Source: Stenopsyche tienmushanensis
Lineage: Eukaryota > Arthropoda > Insecta > Trichoptera > Stenopsychidae
Direction of reading: 5' to 3'
NCBI GenBank assembly: GCA_008973525.1
Contig: WACJ01000073.1
Location: 372,001 to 436,000 of the forward strand
DNA: 64,000 nt
Shown: positions 12,191-24,720 of the stretch, piece after piece
Numbering within the stretch: position 1 is the first letter of the stretch
Layout: each line of letters opens with the position of its first letter
The notes under the pieces: generated by a model
What the model was told of the DNA's origin: nothing
What the model saw: only the letters and a program-made list of their open reading frames with translations
Databases searched by the model: none
Made by a program: the position numbers and the translations under genes

Positions 12191-14090
12191 CTGTTGATTA
12201 TGGCACGCGTTGTTGAATCTTAAATTGTAGTCTGACGAGTCAATTATCTCACTATGCTTTATATTTGTGTATCAATTATTTTGTATTTTACATTACAGCG
12301 TTAATAAACACATTAATTTAGATATTCCTTGATTTAAATACATCTTCTCAATGATCAATTATGCTGATTATTAATTATGGTTATGCTTCTGAAATTATTT
12401 CATTTCGCTCTCTTTGAACGATTTAAAACGCGATTTAACAACCCTAGGCATCCGTGCAAAAAAAATAATAGGGAGGCTTGTTCTTCACCCCATAAATAAT
12501 CCAGGGACTACTCACGTGTCTAGTGCTAATGCAGCACATGCTGCTGGAACGCTTGTGATGCCATTTTTCATTAAGATTTATAGACATTTTTACGAGAGTT
12601 TCTTACCTTGATTACTTTGAACAATATGAGGCCATCCTTATTTTTCATTATGAAGAATTAGCATTAAACGCATTGTTGTCCAATGAAGATTAATACTGTT
12701 TTTGTATGAAATTTGGATATTCAAATTTGATGAAAGAAAGACAATTTGTTGCCTATGAAATTTTCACATTCAAACGCAGCTTTATCACGAAAAGACACGA
12801 ATTATTCGCGTCATTAAATCAAATGTGTTTATGTTCGCTTTATGATATTCATAGTGATCGTTTGTCGACATGGAAAAAATCAGTTGTGCGATCTTTGCTA
12901 AAAGCGTATTCAAATTATAGGGTCATCCGAATCCGCTCGTTAAAAAGCGATTCATCATATTTTATAGGAAGTGGGAGAATTAAAGGGGAAGTTAAAATGA
13001 CCTATATGTTAAATGAGGCGTTGCTGTATTTTTTGCGTGAGAAATTAAAGCAAAAATAAATAGGAGCCGACGAGGTATTTCAGGGGATGAAAGAGGAATA
13101 AATTTCATCATCGCATTTTTCAGCACTAAGCGCTTTACGAAACATTAAATTGAAATTATTCAATATTGAAATTAGGAGTTTGTAAAGCTTGGATTGTGTA
13201 AGAAGAGCTTTGCTTAAGCTTTCTTACAAATATTAAAGCGAAACTCGATTTTGAAATAATCGCTTTGGTTCAATTTAGGAGCAAAGTTCCGCTTTCAATC
13301 AAATGATATGCTTATCGCCCAATTTTTGAACGTTTGTATATGTGTATTTTTAATATCGATGTATCGAATATGGACTGCGATTAAGTCATTTTTCAGGCTT
13401 CGTGGCTAATTTAGAAGAACTAGAAAGCCACGCTCCCTCGTTCTCCACAATGTAACACTCCATCTTCGTGTCAAATACATAAGAATCCTGTTAGTTCCAC
13501 ATTCTCTCTCGACCGATCGTTAGCGCAGACAGATAATTAATCTCCGTTACCATCAGTTCCTTCCTTCGCATCTCTCCCATGGCAAATAGAAAATGGACTA
13601 ATGAACAGGCTGGTAAAACGTCTGCAAAATTGGTCGCGCAGTCAATTCCACCGTGATTGAAAAGCAGCAAGCGAAGAAGACGTAACGAAGTCGAGGTTAA
13701 AGGGCATGGTCAAAGATCGTGGAATGAGCGCTTTGATATGAACACTTGGTGCTGAAACTTGGCACAAATTAATCTTCAATCATAATTAAAAGAGAGAAAA
13801 TTATTCCCTACGATATATTTATTTCGATAAGATAAAGCTGTGTTTGTGCAATATATAATAAAATAGGCGCGCTACTGTTCTAATGGTTGTTTATGCTACA
13901 TACACACAGTAGAAGTAGTGCGACGCGTACGCGTAGCGTCTCTATGGTGTATACAACGGATATGAACACACTACAAACGATTATTTAAACTCTTTTCGAC
14001 CAATTGCAGATAGGAGTTTCACTTTTCGTGACGTTCAGTTCCCTTTTTTTGACAATCTCCCTAATGTAAACAAGCATCATATAATATGTA
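12191..14090. other. no supported gene
   Basis: An ATG-started frame of 117 codons at 12,706-13,059 (+) has no motif and an AT-driven composition; I treat it as chance. No repeat was identified. Confidence 0.45.
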
Positions 14091-14300
14091 TATAAACGAA
14101 TATCAGTTTGTTTATTTATAAATGAATATGCTTGGGATACATACATTCCTATACCATTCATCCAATTGCGATTGAAACTTTGATGAGTTATTATTCAAGA
14201 AGGTTTTCAAATTAGCATAACTATTTTTTGTGTGCGAAATGTTTTATAAGACGTTTAACGGATGCGCCATGTTGGCGCATATTGGTCTGGTGAAGTGAAA
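14091..14300 (+). mobile_element. Helitron-like fragment
   Basis: Shares the GTTTGTTTAT, CATTCATCCAATTGCGAT core with the other Helitron-like copies. It also has an internal hairpin TGCGCCATGTTGGCGCA followed by TATTGGTCTGGTGAAGTG, which recurs at 61,787-61,820. Termini are not clear. Confidence 0.55.
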
Positions 14301-14786
14301 CAAGGATTGAAATGAAAGCATACTTTTGGATCCTAATCTCTCAGCCTCACAGCAATACACCGCGTAAATCTACTACTGCGTTTATTTTCAAATAATTACT
14401 AAGGGCGTGTGATATTGTAACGTCGCTAGTTATTAAAAAGCTACATTCCAAATTTGAACCGTGGACTAGTTAAATAGTATAGCGCTATTTATTGAGTTAA
14501 TTATTATTATAATGCTTCATGTTTCATGAACCGTGTCTCGATATAAACAGACTGTAGCAGGATACGTTAACATAATTACGGCTGGTGATTTTTTGCAATA
14601 CTGTTTTTTTTTAATTCTCACTAAAACATGCATAATTTTCAAAGTTTTAAACATATCTTAATATATTTTTTTTTGATTTGTACTCACCAATACCTGCAGA
14701 TTACACCCATATGCACCAAAATACAAAAAATGCAATTTTTTAAAATACTTCAATATTTTTATATTCTTGAAAATCTTCTTATAATA

Positions 14787-15424
14787 CACTTAAACCTTTT
14801 TTTGTGCGGTAGATGCGTTCCGCGGAAAATCGCACAAAAAAAGCTATGACTTAAATAGGAAAAGTGAAGATGCGTTCCATGGATTTTAAAAATTCGCATA
14901 ACTTTGAAACTGCAATATAAAATATATCCAAAATCGCATAAAAAAAAGTTAATAAAAAAAACAGGAAAACATTTTATCATCTCTGTATGATAATATTAGA
15001 TATGAATAAAAATCGCTCTTTTCATCGGAAGAAATAGTATACGCAGTGTCAATGTCATCATTGTTCTGTGTAGATTTTCTCTTTCCAACAATATAATTTA
15101 TAGTTAATAAAGATGTCACTATAGTCCCTAACTCAAAAAAAAAATCACAAAATGGCGACTGCTTTAAAAAAATCAGTCAAGCCATTTTTTGGTCTTATTT
15201 TATCAAAGTTTTATTAATAATTAATATTTAAAAGTCAAAACATTAGAAAAATGCAAAAAAACGAAATTAATTTTTACAAAATTTCATGGTAGTGTTGATG
15301 ATTTATTTCCTATTTTATCCAAATTATCTCGATACGTATTCTTTATGAAATAAAAAAATGCTTTAAAAAAACCGCATAACTTCGAAAACGCACAAAAAAA
15401 ATCGCACAAAAAAAGGTTCGAGTG
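14787..15424. mobile_element. non-autonomous TIR element, CACTTAAACC family, copy 2
   Basis: Begins CACTTAAACC (TA flank at 14,785) and ends GGTTCGAGTG, with the subterminal GTGCGGTAGATGCGTTCCGC and TCGCACAAAA motifs. An inner block (about 14,985-15,160), including TCATTGTTCTGTGTAGATTT, is shared with copy 3. Read on the minus strand it contains NNDDIDTAYTIS in one frame. That may be the tail of a lost transposase, but the evidence is thin. The 3' flank is CA rather than TA. Confidence 0.8.
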
Positions 15425-16975
15425 CACAAATAAAAGTTAAAATTATTATTTTAAATGACCGACAGATCATGGTATTTATAAAAAACATACAGATTCAAAT
15501 AACCGCAACTTGCTTCAAATAGACCAAGAACTTATGCGTCAACCTAATAAAGATATTATATACAACACTTATTTATATACATCTGATTTTTAGTTCCTAT
15601 TATGAAAATAAGATAAGTAACTTAGACAAAGACTTTTAGCTCGCTTTTACGTTCTTTTTAGACGGTTCAATTGCCTCGTGACTTGACGTCGTATAAAAAA
15701 ACATAAAACACCATCCGTTTATGGCGTTTTCAATGATGCTGCCATTTGTTTGGGGGCTGAAAATTTACATCGTGGCGGTTCCAAAATATTCCACTGCCAT
15801 GACGAATTTCAGAAACAATTCCGAGAACAATTTATTATTCCGAGAAATGCATTGAATTTACAATTTTTGTACACTTTGAGCATCGCGCTTGGGAAGCTTT
15901 GCATAATTTCATACGCGTTATACACAAGGTGCTCACTAAATTTCGTTACGACTCATAAAAAGTTATGCCGTCCAACGTTATCTTCATACGGCATTGTGTT
16001 TTTATGCAGGTCAAGATAAATCACGAAGATAAGACCTTAAAAAAGTGGATTACTTCAGCGCCTTGATGGGTCTTGATGTAATGAAAAATTTTGTGAAAAA
16101 AGTCAAATGAAAATATCGTACCTTACGGTCCTACGTACAATCCAAAGTAAAACGAAGTGTATTATTTACAGTTTGGGAAAATCCACAGCGCTTTGCAAAT
16201 TTTAAGCTGTAAAGTTTGCGAATTATAGACGTCGTAATAGTCGAGGTAGTGCGCTCAATTCCACGGGCTGAATTAGTATTTGAAAGATTAAATTTGCTTA
16301 TTTTAATTGAATTTTTTATGTTAAAATGAATTGTATTTGAAACTTTGTTCGTTATGAAATAATAAGCACTGAAAAGGCGCAAAAGGGTGCATAATCATCC
16401 CTTATTCACGATGCACTGCTCCGATTCATATGTGCTTCAAATTACAAACTCTCAAGCAACACTGAGCTTTAATTTACTGAAATATTATATGTTGTTTGTG
16501 CTTTAAGGCAAAGAAAATTAATTATGTTTATATTTACGACCAAAGTAACTATAGACCATCGTAATTATAATATTGCATACAAACTTGAAAGAACAAAGAC
16601 TATTAAATGCAACTAATTAATCGTTTGTATAAGTTCATTAGCTTCATTTAGACAACAAAATTAATAATTAATATGGTAATATCATATGAGTATGTAGGAT
16701 ATTTGATATCTTCCATCAGAAGTTCATGGCAGTATTAAATATTATAACAATGTCTTATACATACAAGACTGATATTATACTGAAGCTGCTTATAATAAAT
16801 TAAACAAATAGCATATGTTTGTGGTATTGGCGGATAATGACTTGATGATACAGTTGCAGCGAAATAACTGCACACCTTTAGAGTGCTAAGACACGATATA
16901 TCGTCGAAATTTCATATTAACCCTTAGAGTAGTGAGCTAATTTTAAATCATCATAAACTTAGATGCCATATTTGT
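15425..16975. other. no gene seen
   Basis: Open frames of 89 codons (15,750-16,019, +) and 83 codons (16,131-16,382, -) lack any recognised motif. Confidence 0.45.
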
Positions 16976-17194
16976 ATGTCCGCCACTTATCATCCATACA
17001 ATTCCTTACTTATCGTGAGGACCGTCGCGTGCCGCTCATTCAGCGGTCCGAAAAGCGGACCGATTGAGCATACAAACATTGTGGTCCACTTTGTTCTCTT
17101 TAGGACGTTTTGCGATATCTTCATTGATAAATGCGTACCCCATATGATATGTACGATCGGAGAAGTCCCTCCAATAAACAGCTCGGGGTGGTAG
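16976..17194 (+). repeat. SGPKSGP block, copy B
   Basis: A 72-codon open frame carries RSFSGPKSGPIEHTN, aligned without gaps to copies at 10.9, 17.7, 37.5 and 62.3 kb. It lies just downstream, in the minus direction, of the mariner relic at 17,200-17,535. The same arrangement occurs at 10.9-11.3 kb. Function unknown; the opposite strand is also open. Confidence 0.55.
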
Positions 17195-17199
17195 ATGAT

Positions 17200-17535
17200 C
17201 CCCATATTCCTTTGTCTCATGTGTTAAGTGATGAACCCGCGTTTAATCCATTGTTAAGACTCAAAAACTTGTCTTTATTGCTGTAAAAATTTACATAACG
17301 CTCGATAAAACAACCTAACGTCGTTGTTTTGTTTCATTGTGAGCAAACGCGGCACCCAGCTTGCGCACAGCTTTATCATGTCTAAATTTTCAGTCAATAT
17401 GCGATGTACAGCACTTTTTTAAATGCTTATCATATCTGCTAGCTCGCGCACTTTTGATCGACAATCATCCAATATAATTTTGTAGATTTCCTTCACCATA
17501 CCTCCCGTGGTCGATTTTCTTCATTTATTCCAGAA
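17200..17535 (-). pseudogene. mariner transposase N-terminal/middle fragment
   Basis: The minus strand reads MVKEIYKIILDDCRSKVREL, ADMISI, a stop, SAVHRILTENLDM, KLCASWVPRLLTM. This is the second helix-turn-helix and linker of a mariner transposase. After further shifts YSNKDKF and HLTHETKEYG cover the region around the first catalytic site, where the Asp is no longer readable. It is the same subfamily as 11,040-11,308 and 24,191-24,720. It is flanked on both sides by SGPKSGP blocks. Confidence 0.85.
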
Positions 17536-17631
17536 TTTACACTCAGGTTGCTCTAAATATTTAAATTAAGTGAATACGATTGCATAAAAATAAATTAAAT
17601 CAACTTTTTCTTGGATCGAGAGCCGCTCATT

Positions 17632-17775
17632 CGTCATATCAGCGGTCCGAAAAGCGGACCGATTGAGCATACAAACCTTATGGCCACTTCGTCCCCTTTT
17701 AAGGCTTTTTGTGGCATTTTCTATGATCTGTACGATCGCGTTAGTGACGTAGCGTCTAGACACTTTCTATCATAG
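17632..17775 (+). repeat. SGPKSGP block, copy C
   Basis: Reads RHISGPKSGPIEHTNLMATS and continues FYDLYDRV to a TAG at 17,773. It ends with GTCTAGACACTTTCTATCAT, a short sequence also found at 11,365-11,382 near the mariner fragment there. Codon phase is preserved relative to copies A, B, D and E. Confidence 0.6.
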
Positions 17776-17904
17776 TATTAGTATATCTACAGTTTAATGT
17801 TAATTAAATAATTAAAACTTGAAATATGATGTTAACCGTGTTGAAAAAAGTAGTTTCGAGAAAAACGCGTTAAAATATTTCATTATGATAGGACCGGCCA
17901 AGTT

Positions 17905-18191
17905 GCCGCGTCACTAAAATAACTATAACTCCATAAGTAGTTGGAATTTTGGAAATTCCTTTGAAGAATTTATTTTTTAAAGTCGGAACATTTGAAAAAT
18001 GCAAAAAAACTAAATCAATTTTCCAGAATAAAGGGCGTGATTGTAATTCAGCAATAGCAGATGAAATATGATTTGCATAGTCCCAAATTATATTTTTTTC
18101 CAAATTATAGGTTAGTGTTGATGATCTATCTATAAAAAAATGCTTTAAAAAACCGCATAACTTCGAAATCGCACAAAAAGAGATTTGAGTG
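17905..18191. repeat. CACTTAAACC-family element, 5'-truncated copy
   Basis: Contains the inner motif GAAAAATGCAAAAAAAC and the terminal signature AACCGCATAACTTCGAAATC, then GCACAAAAAGAGATTTGAGTG. The CACTTAAACC start is absent. Confidence 0.7.
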
Positions 18192-18392
18192 CATTTGACT
18201 ATTTTTTTAAAAATAAATTTTGACACAGAAGGCATTCGACAAAGTTATTTTAGTAGGAGTCCATCGTTTTGCTCGAACTGTGAATTGTTTCTAATGAGTG
18301 CTGTCGTCGTTGTCCTCGGCTGGGGTCCCCGGGGAACAGACGAAGCCTTTTCGCCACACCGAAGGAAATTTCACCATTCATCGACGTCGAAG
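18192..18392. repeat. block shared with 5,371-5,504
   Basis: Longer version of the repeat described at 5.4 kb. It includes a GC-rich insert, around GGTCCCCGGGGAAC, missing from that copy. On the plus strand it reads through TDEAFSPHRRKFHHSSTS, but the shared segment is too short to argue for a gene. Confidence 0.7.
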
Positions 18393-20099
18393 CAGGATAT
18401 CACCCTCATCTGATCTGGAAGGGTAGGGACCAATAGGCTTAATGGAAAAGCCACCAGTCCGGATCATGCGATTTTCATCGGGTCCCAGCTGGAGCCTTGC
18501 ACTGGTAAAGGGCCCTTATCGCTTCGGATACCTCATTCAAATTTGTATCCACATTTAGGGAGATTATCGGTTAAACGCTAATATTTTGAAACAACCCCAA
18601 ATGCATGGCGAGATACAATCCGATTGAATTTTGAATAAATTTTATATTTCCCGACGGAAAATCGGGTGAGGCCGTGCGGTACTCGGTCTTGCGTTTTATA
18701 CAGCCTTAATTGTCGGGAAATTGTGTCTTCGTTTAGTTGCAACGTGGAAAGCGGAAAATTGTATTTAAAGGAAATAAACGACGAATTGTCAGGTGTTTCA
18801 CAGCAATTTCATTCTAAAGGCCATTTCCAGAATCAATTTACTAGCTTTTGCATGTTTGCGCTCGGCAATTGAATGCACAATTCTCTACTGGAGTACTCTT
18901 GTTCGATAAGGACTCCTTTGAACAAATTCATAATAAAGATACATTTTTTCGGGTTATAAATGATAATATTCCAAAAATAAATCTGTAGTCAATTTGGAAT
19001 AAAGTCTTGTTTAATTTAAGATCTATACGTTTTCAATAACTCATTCGTAAATAAGCTCAAATCCGACAAAGTGGCAAAAAAAAGAACGAAATGAGGATTT
19101 TATTCGGTTCACTGAATATCTCGTTAACAAACACACCGCACAAATATTTGCTTCCTCTTTTGAAGGCTCCACATCGGAATTATTTTCCGGAGTGAATTGA
19201 AATTCCTTCGTTAATCCCGGTTAATTTACTTTTTTTCTAACAGGGCAGCTTTATTCCCGGCGAATAAAAACAGCCGTAAATCATACCCCAAGCGGAAGAA
19301 TGCTAAATTCATACAAGATCACCGGCAATATTTAAGGCTTCACCCTAAATCCGGGATCTTTTATAATGGGTCCTGCGAGACCCGAGGAAAACTTGCAAGT
19401 TCCATCGATAGTGAAGCCTTCTGATTTGTAAGTGATTGCTCTCGAAAACTTTGGAAACCTCTCGCCTATTTACTTTTGTGGATATTAGTATTCATTTTAT
19501 GAACGACCCTCGTGATAAATCTGGCCCAACTTCCCGAAATAGCTAATCGAAATCGCTGTGTCCGAAATTGAGTCGGAACGTCCTGTAAATAATCCGAACT
19601 TAATCAGGGATCAGCCTTGTCGAGCTTCGAATAAATTTTTAATTCAATTTGCTTCTACGCTAGATTCGAGTTTGCCGGGTGAATTTTCATGCTAAGACGT
19701 ACTTCTGTAAGTTCGTTTGGAGGAGACTTTTTACTTTGGAAGAAGGATAAATGTCACTCAAAATTTTGGGGCTCAGTTTTTAGACCTCTTACTTTAATTA
19801 GCAAAGGATGTTCAATCTCCTTGACAATATTACAGAGTAAACAACATCCATATAATCCTTTTTATTTGATTAATTTCGTTAATAGTTTCTGCGCTAATTA
19901 CTTTCGAGCTTAGCGTCGAAAATGCTGACAGGATATCCCCAAAATTGGACCTAATGAAAACGATCAAAGCCACTTTATTTCTAAGATACATTTATTCTAT
20001 GTATATATTCAGCTTTGAATTATCCTTATTCAAATAAAAATAAGTACTTAAATTATTTAAAATATATTATTTTAAGGTTTATGAAGCTATTCCGATACA
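18393..20099. other. no gene seen
   Basis: Moderate base composition near 18.4-18.6 kb and 19.3-19.7 kb, with no domain. Frames of 68 and 74 codons (18,666-18,872; 19,689-19,913) lack motifs. Confidence 0.4.
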
Positions 20100-20370
20100 T
20101 TTTTATGAATTGGGTTTTGTTCGTTCGAAATGCGCTGCCATACCGTTCATCGGATTGCAATAAATCTTCGTCCACTTATTGCTTAAAATTTCGCGAGTAA
20201 TATAGACATAATCTTAATATTATAAAAATCAATATTTGTTTGTTCGTACTTAATGTGCTGTCATAGCCGTTCATTCGATTGCGATAAAACTTTGCCAGCT
20301 TATTGTTTGCACTTTCTCAAATAATATAGGTATAGTACAATTAACTTACAGTAGATCTTATATAAAAATC
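20100..20370 (+). mobile_element. Helitron-like fragment, two tandem units
   Basis: Reads ATGAATTGGGTTTTGTTCGT, GAAATGCGCTGCCATACCGT, then a second unit from TATAAAAATCAATATTTGTT, and ends near CTTATATAAAAATC. It follows the order of the bounded copy at 33,983-34,402 closely, but is 3'-truncated. Confidence 0.7.
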
Positions 20371-22117
20371 ATGCACAAGAAACTACGCTCGTGGAATCCA
20401 GCCCATATCAGATAAGGATCAAGTTTATTGTGGCCATCGAGACTTAAATCATAAGCTAAGGGATTATTACAATGGATAAAAAAATGAGTCATATTCAATG
20501 GAATTTTATGGTATAAAAAAATAAGACGTCTTGTATAGTGTTGATATGACTGGGACAACTCTGGAGTCCCCTATATTTTGTAGAGCACCAGGACATTAAA
20601 GGTATTTCATGTAGTACATTGCTCCTTTCTCAACCCTCTTATTCCCAAGAATGAAATAAAAATCGGTGAACCATGCGTCCTTTATCGTTAAAGACGTTCC
20701 TTTATTTCTTATTACTTAAATTTATTTTTTAAAAATAAATACTAATATCCTCCCAAAGGATACATGATTAATAACAATCGTGATTCACACAACAATCCAC
20801 CATTTTTCGTATATGACAATTTTATTAGGTCGTTTTAATTAATTCCTTTTATTTTTGGAGAAAGAGTTTACAGCCGTGAGCTTATAGGAAGGACATCTTC
20901 TCGCAGCCAAGGTTATTTGACGAGTCTCCGACAAATCGCAAATTTGTTTGTGATTCATTTCAATATTAACAGAATGTGTTGGTTGCAATTTAAATAAATG
21001 TATTATTCATATTATTTAGAATGAAAAATAAAATAATTCTAATATCACAAGCACAAAGGATTCCATATTTCTCATAAGCGGGATGAAATAAGATGATAAG
21101 CCTCTTATAAGGACCCATTGAAGAATTCCATTATCCTGCAAATTGACCCATCGGAAAAAAGCTGCTTAGCATAAGGAAAGCTTTTCGAATTCGAAGAACT
21201 ATATATTATTGCCGAGAATTTAAGTAAAATCGCACAATACAGCTTTCGGAAAGCATAATACCCGGAACCCCATACAGTTCCGGGTGAAAATAAACAAAAC
21301 GCATAAATGTTAAGGGCGAAAATATGATAAAGAAAATTGGGGATGCCGGGGGCAATTTTTCATCGCCCCCGCCGGAAAGTTTGTTTATTTTTGGAGATGG
21401 CAAAACATTGGTATTTCTTGTCCTGTCGCTTCGTCCTCGGCTATAATTAATGTTCCTTTTCTACTTTAAATTTTATTTGTAATAATCCTTTGCGGATCCA
21501 GAAGGATCTATCCTAATATATTTTACGTCGTTAAAGGGTAATGGAGTATTTCCGTTTGAAGTGCGCTGAGTAATGACCCATCAACCCTTTTAATTGTCCC
21601 ACTAAATAACAACATAAATGAATTATTTTCGATTGTATGCTGGGGCTTTTAGGGTCGAATTTATTATGCGACCTCATATTCGCAATAAATGAGATTTGAA
21701 GCCACGATAAAAATAATTGACATTTTAAAAATCCGTCAAAAAATATCAGCTGCTAGGGGTAATCAATTTATATCTTTGAAGCTCTGACATTTTACAGAGA
21801 TAGTCTGTCGACGATTGGATTCATAGTATCAATATTTATAATTTCAGCACTTGAATATGCATTGTAAATTTTACGAGAGCAATCCTTGAATAAATGCATT
21901 TACATCTGCATCATAAAGCAAACCCATTAAATTACAAGTGCATTTATGCTGCATAATTGTAATATTTCAATTTTTACTATTTTCAAAAGCACTTGAGATT
22001 TGGATCATATGCAATATTAAAATGCATATTTTATGTTTGGTCCCAAATGAACCTTAAAAATCCTTTAACCCTTTTTCTATATTCAAATTATTGGTATAAT
22101 AAAAAATATTTCTATAT
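20371..22117. other. no gene seen
   Basis: A 66-codon frame (20,358-20,558, -) and a 65-codon frame (21,206-21,403, -) show no motif. No repeat pairing was found. Confidence 0.4.
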
Positions 22118-22888
22118 TTGGCTTATCGACCAATCAACCAATCTTCTATTGGTGAAGTATTAAATGGAGCTTATGTTCTTCTGAAGCAGAAAATGAAAAA
22201 AGATATGCTTTGCATAGTTTGTCCCCTTCATATAATGATAATTATATTAGAAGCTGTAGTGAGTCAATCGCTCGGTTCGTCTAGTGCTCCTGATATCCAA
22301 TTGTTTAAAAGGTTTAAGAAGAATTGGGACAAAATTGATAAAAGCAATTATAAAACAGTAGTTTATGATACTACGTCCTTAAAAATCATAGAAAATTTTG
22401 ATGCAGACAGGGTTTGTTTTGCTCAAAAACAATTTCAAATGTATCAGCCTCGAAATGACTATAAAGAGATACTGAATCTTCGCATCATTTATTTGGGAGA
22501 AATTCCTGAAAAAGGAGTTTCATTTAAGAAGTCTGCTGGTTACCGTGCTAAATGAACAGCTAAAGTTTTGTGTTACTTGTTTTTTAAATTTAAACATCAG
22601 TTTAAACTGACGAAAAGGGAAATGAAAACAGTGAAAGATATTTGTCTTTTCATATAAAATACTAGTTTCAAGACCTTGTCGAATATTAAGCACCAATAAA
22701 TGACTTACAATTATTAAAAGACTTGGTATACTTTGAAAATATAAACCAAACAATGGCCAAAGTCGCCATGAAAAAAATATTGGACCATTTATTTGGTGTC
22801 TTTTGTATTTTTTGACGATGAACTTTCAGTCAAAGATAAGCAAAATATCGCGCATACGCAGAATATCGAAAGGGTTGAAACAAGTTAA
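22118..22888 (+). pseudogene. decayed member of a multicopy uncharacterised insect protein family
   Basis: A 145-codon frame reads GSSSAPDIQLFKRFKKNWDK and later YQPRNDYKEILNLRIIYLGE to a stop at 22,555. The protein resumes in other frames as HQFKLTKREMKTVKDICLFI (22,589-22,657), LLKDLVYFENINQTMAKVAM with KKILDHL, and FFDDELSVKDKQNI ending at 22,888. From memory, this order of motifs (xPEIxLFKRF, QPRxDYRExLxLxIIFLG, QFKLTxRE, DLxxLKDL, AFFDDxL) belongs to proteins found in many copies in insect and cnidarian genomes and likely spread by a transposon. I do not know its biochemical role. A CRHH-like motif expected near the start reads CPLH. Stops and frameshifts make this copy non-functional. 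Confidence 0.7.
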
Positions 22889-24190
22889 GATGCTACTAAA
22901 TTATTTTAAAAAGGGTTAGATTCAAGTATTGGCAAAAAAAATCCTTCCTCAAATAACATCGTATTATGCAATATATATGGTTTTTCTTGGATCTCAAACA
23001 ACCCACAAAATGTACAAATATCCTCAATCAATATTATTTTGGCAAAGGAATTCCTGTAACTTTATAATAAGCCTATTAAATCTAAATTAAATCTTCTATT
23101 TGTGAGTTAGATATTGGACTCGATAACAAATTTAAGAGATCGGTATTTCCGTATTTATATTCCTGATCGACCGCCTCTACCTTAATTAACTTTCAACTTC
23201 TGAATTTGATATATTGAATATTAAGATGATTGATGAAGTAATTAAACGTCATTAAAAATTGGCGATTATTTCAATTAATACATATATGAAAGGCTAATAA
23301 GAAACCAACGTAAAATCTTCTATTTATGGATATGAAACATTTTACTGATTATTATGTAAGGAATCATATCAATGTATGTTACACAAAAAGTATACAAGTT
23401 TCAAAAGTAAAAGCGAAGATGAAGTTTAGATCCCTGAATCTGAAATTAAAGAGATTGTGATATATTCATGGAAAATAGAGTTGCAAAATGTATGTCGCGT
23501 CAGAAAAAGGATGCATTTTTGTCCATGAAATGGGATTGAATTTTTTTTCTAAACCTATGTTTAGGGGAAAAATCAGTTTAGACATTTAGCATTTTTTTTT
23601 TTGAAATTATTAGTAAAACTATTCAAAAATATGTTTTCAAAGTTTCACAACAAAAGCAGAGATCAAGGAAGCTTGTGGTAGTATTTTATACTATTTATTA
23701 CTACCTTGAATTTCTCGTTTTCAGTAGTTTTATTTTGAAAAGCGTTTTTCTCAAAATAACCTATTTTCAACTGGCGATGATATTATTGTTTAAAGTGTGT
23801 TTTTATTGCAAAAAGTGCAAAAGTATATTAAAAAAATCATGTCATTTCGTTAGAACCCTCCTAAAATGTATGATTTTTTAAATTTCAAAACATATTTTAA
23901 AGAACTGTATTGCCAACAAATAGTTTTGGCAAAAAATCTTAGCTAACAGCATTGGTTGTTAAATGTATTTTAAAAGTTTTGAAATTATATGCAAATTTCC
24001 TGCAGTAATGGACATTTAGCACAGAAGATGACGACAAATCAGGGTGGTTTTATTCATACACTTTATGTCTTACACATAAGTTTAAACACTTATTAATACA
24101 CATGAATTTCCAAAAAGATATAACTTTCTACAAACATTTTACATTCAGTTTAAATCGACTATTCATCATATTTTATACAGTTATTGATTT
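22889..24190. other. no gene seen
   Basis: A hydrophobic 68-codon frame at 23,675-23,881 (+) reflects T-rich composition. No domain or repeat was recognised. Confidence 0.4.
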
Positions 24191-24720
24191 ACGAGGGTAG
24201 TCCCAGAAGTACCCGACCTAAAGTACAAAAAGGTAGAAACTACCTACCTTATTGAGCTTAAGTTTCAAGTTTGAAGACGATATTTTGCTTAGTATTTATT
24301 TTCTAATCTGGAGGAGTCTGCTTCTTCGTTTACAATAGTAAAATATTGGGTGGCAGAATTTAAACAGGGCCGTATAAGCTGACTGTATGAATATCGCAGT
24401 GGTCGATAAAAGTTAGTAACCAGCAGACATATTTAACATGAGAAAGCTATACGCAAGATGGGTGCCGCGTTTGCTCACAATGGAACAAAAACAGCGTCAT
24501 GAAAGATGTTTCAATCGAGTGTTTAGCGATGTTTCACAGCAATAAAGACCAGTGTTTCCATTAATTTATAACCATGGATGAAACATATTAAAGGTTCATC
24601 ATTTCACACCTGAGACAACGGAACATTCAAAATAATAGTCTGAAAAGGGAGAAACAGTCAATTTTCAGGCAATGTCATGTCTTAATTGGTGTTAAATTTA
24701 AAAAAATGCCTTCAGCGAAA
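24191..24720 (+). pseudogene. mariner transposase relic
   Basis: Starts near GAGGGTAGTCCCAGAAGTAC, a terminal-like sequence. The frame reads EESASSFTIVKYWVAEFKQG, a stop, YEYRSGR, then RKLYARWVPRLLTMEQKQRH, and in other frames FITMDET (first catalytic Asp) followed by the remains of the TPET segment. The 3' catalytic part and second terminus could not be recognised beyond about 24,720. It is the same subfamily as the minus-strand relics at 11.0-11.3 and 17.2-17.5 kb. The segment between YRSGR and KLYARW is lost, which indicates an internal deletion. Confidence 0.85.

Noticed and set aside
12706..13059. 117-codon ATG-started frame
   Set aside because: No domain or conserved second copy; a frame of this length can arise by chance in 64 kb.
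18290..18413. Possible exon reading VVVVLGWGPRGTDEAF
   Set aside because: Part of it belongs to the repeat shared with 5.4 kb, and no splice sites support it.
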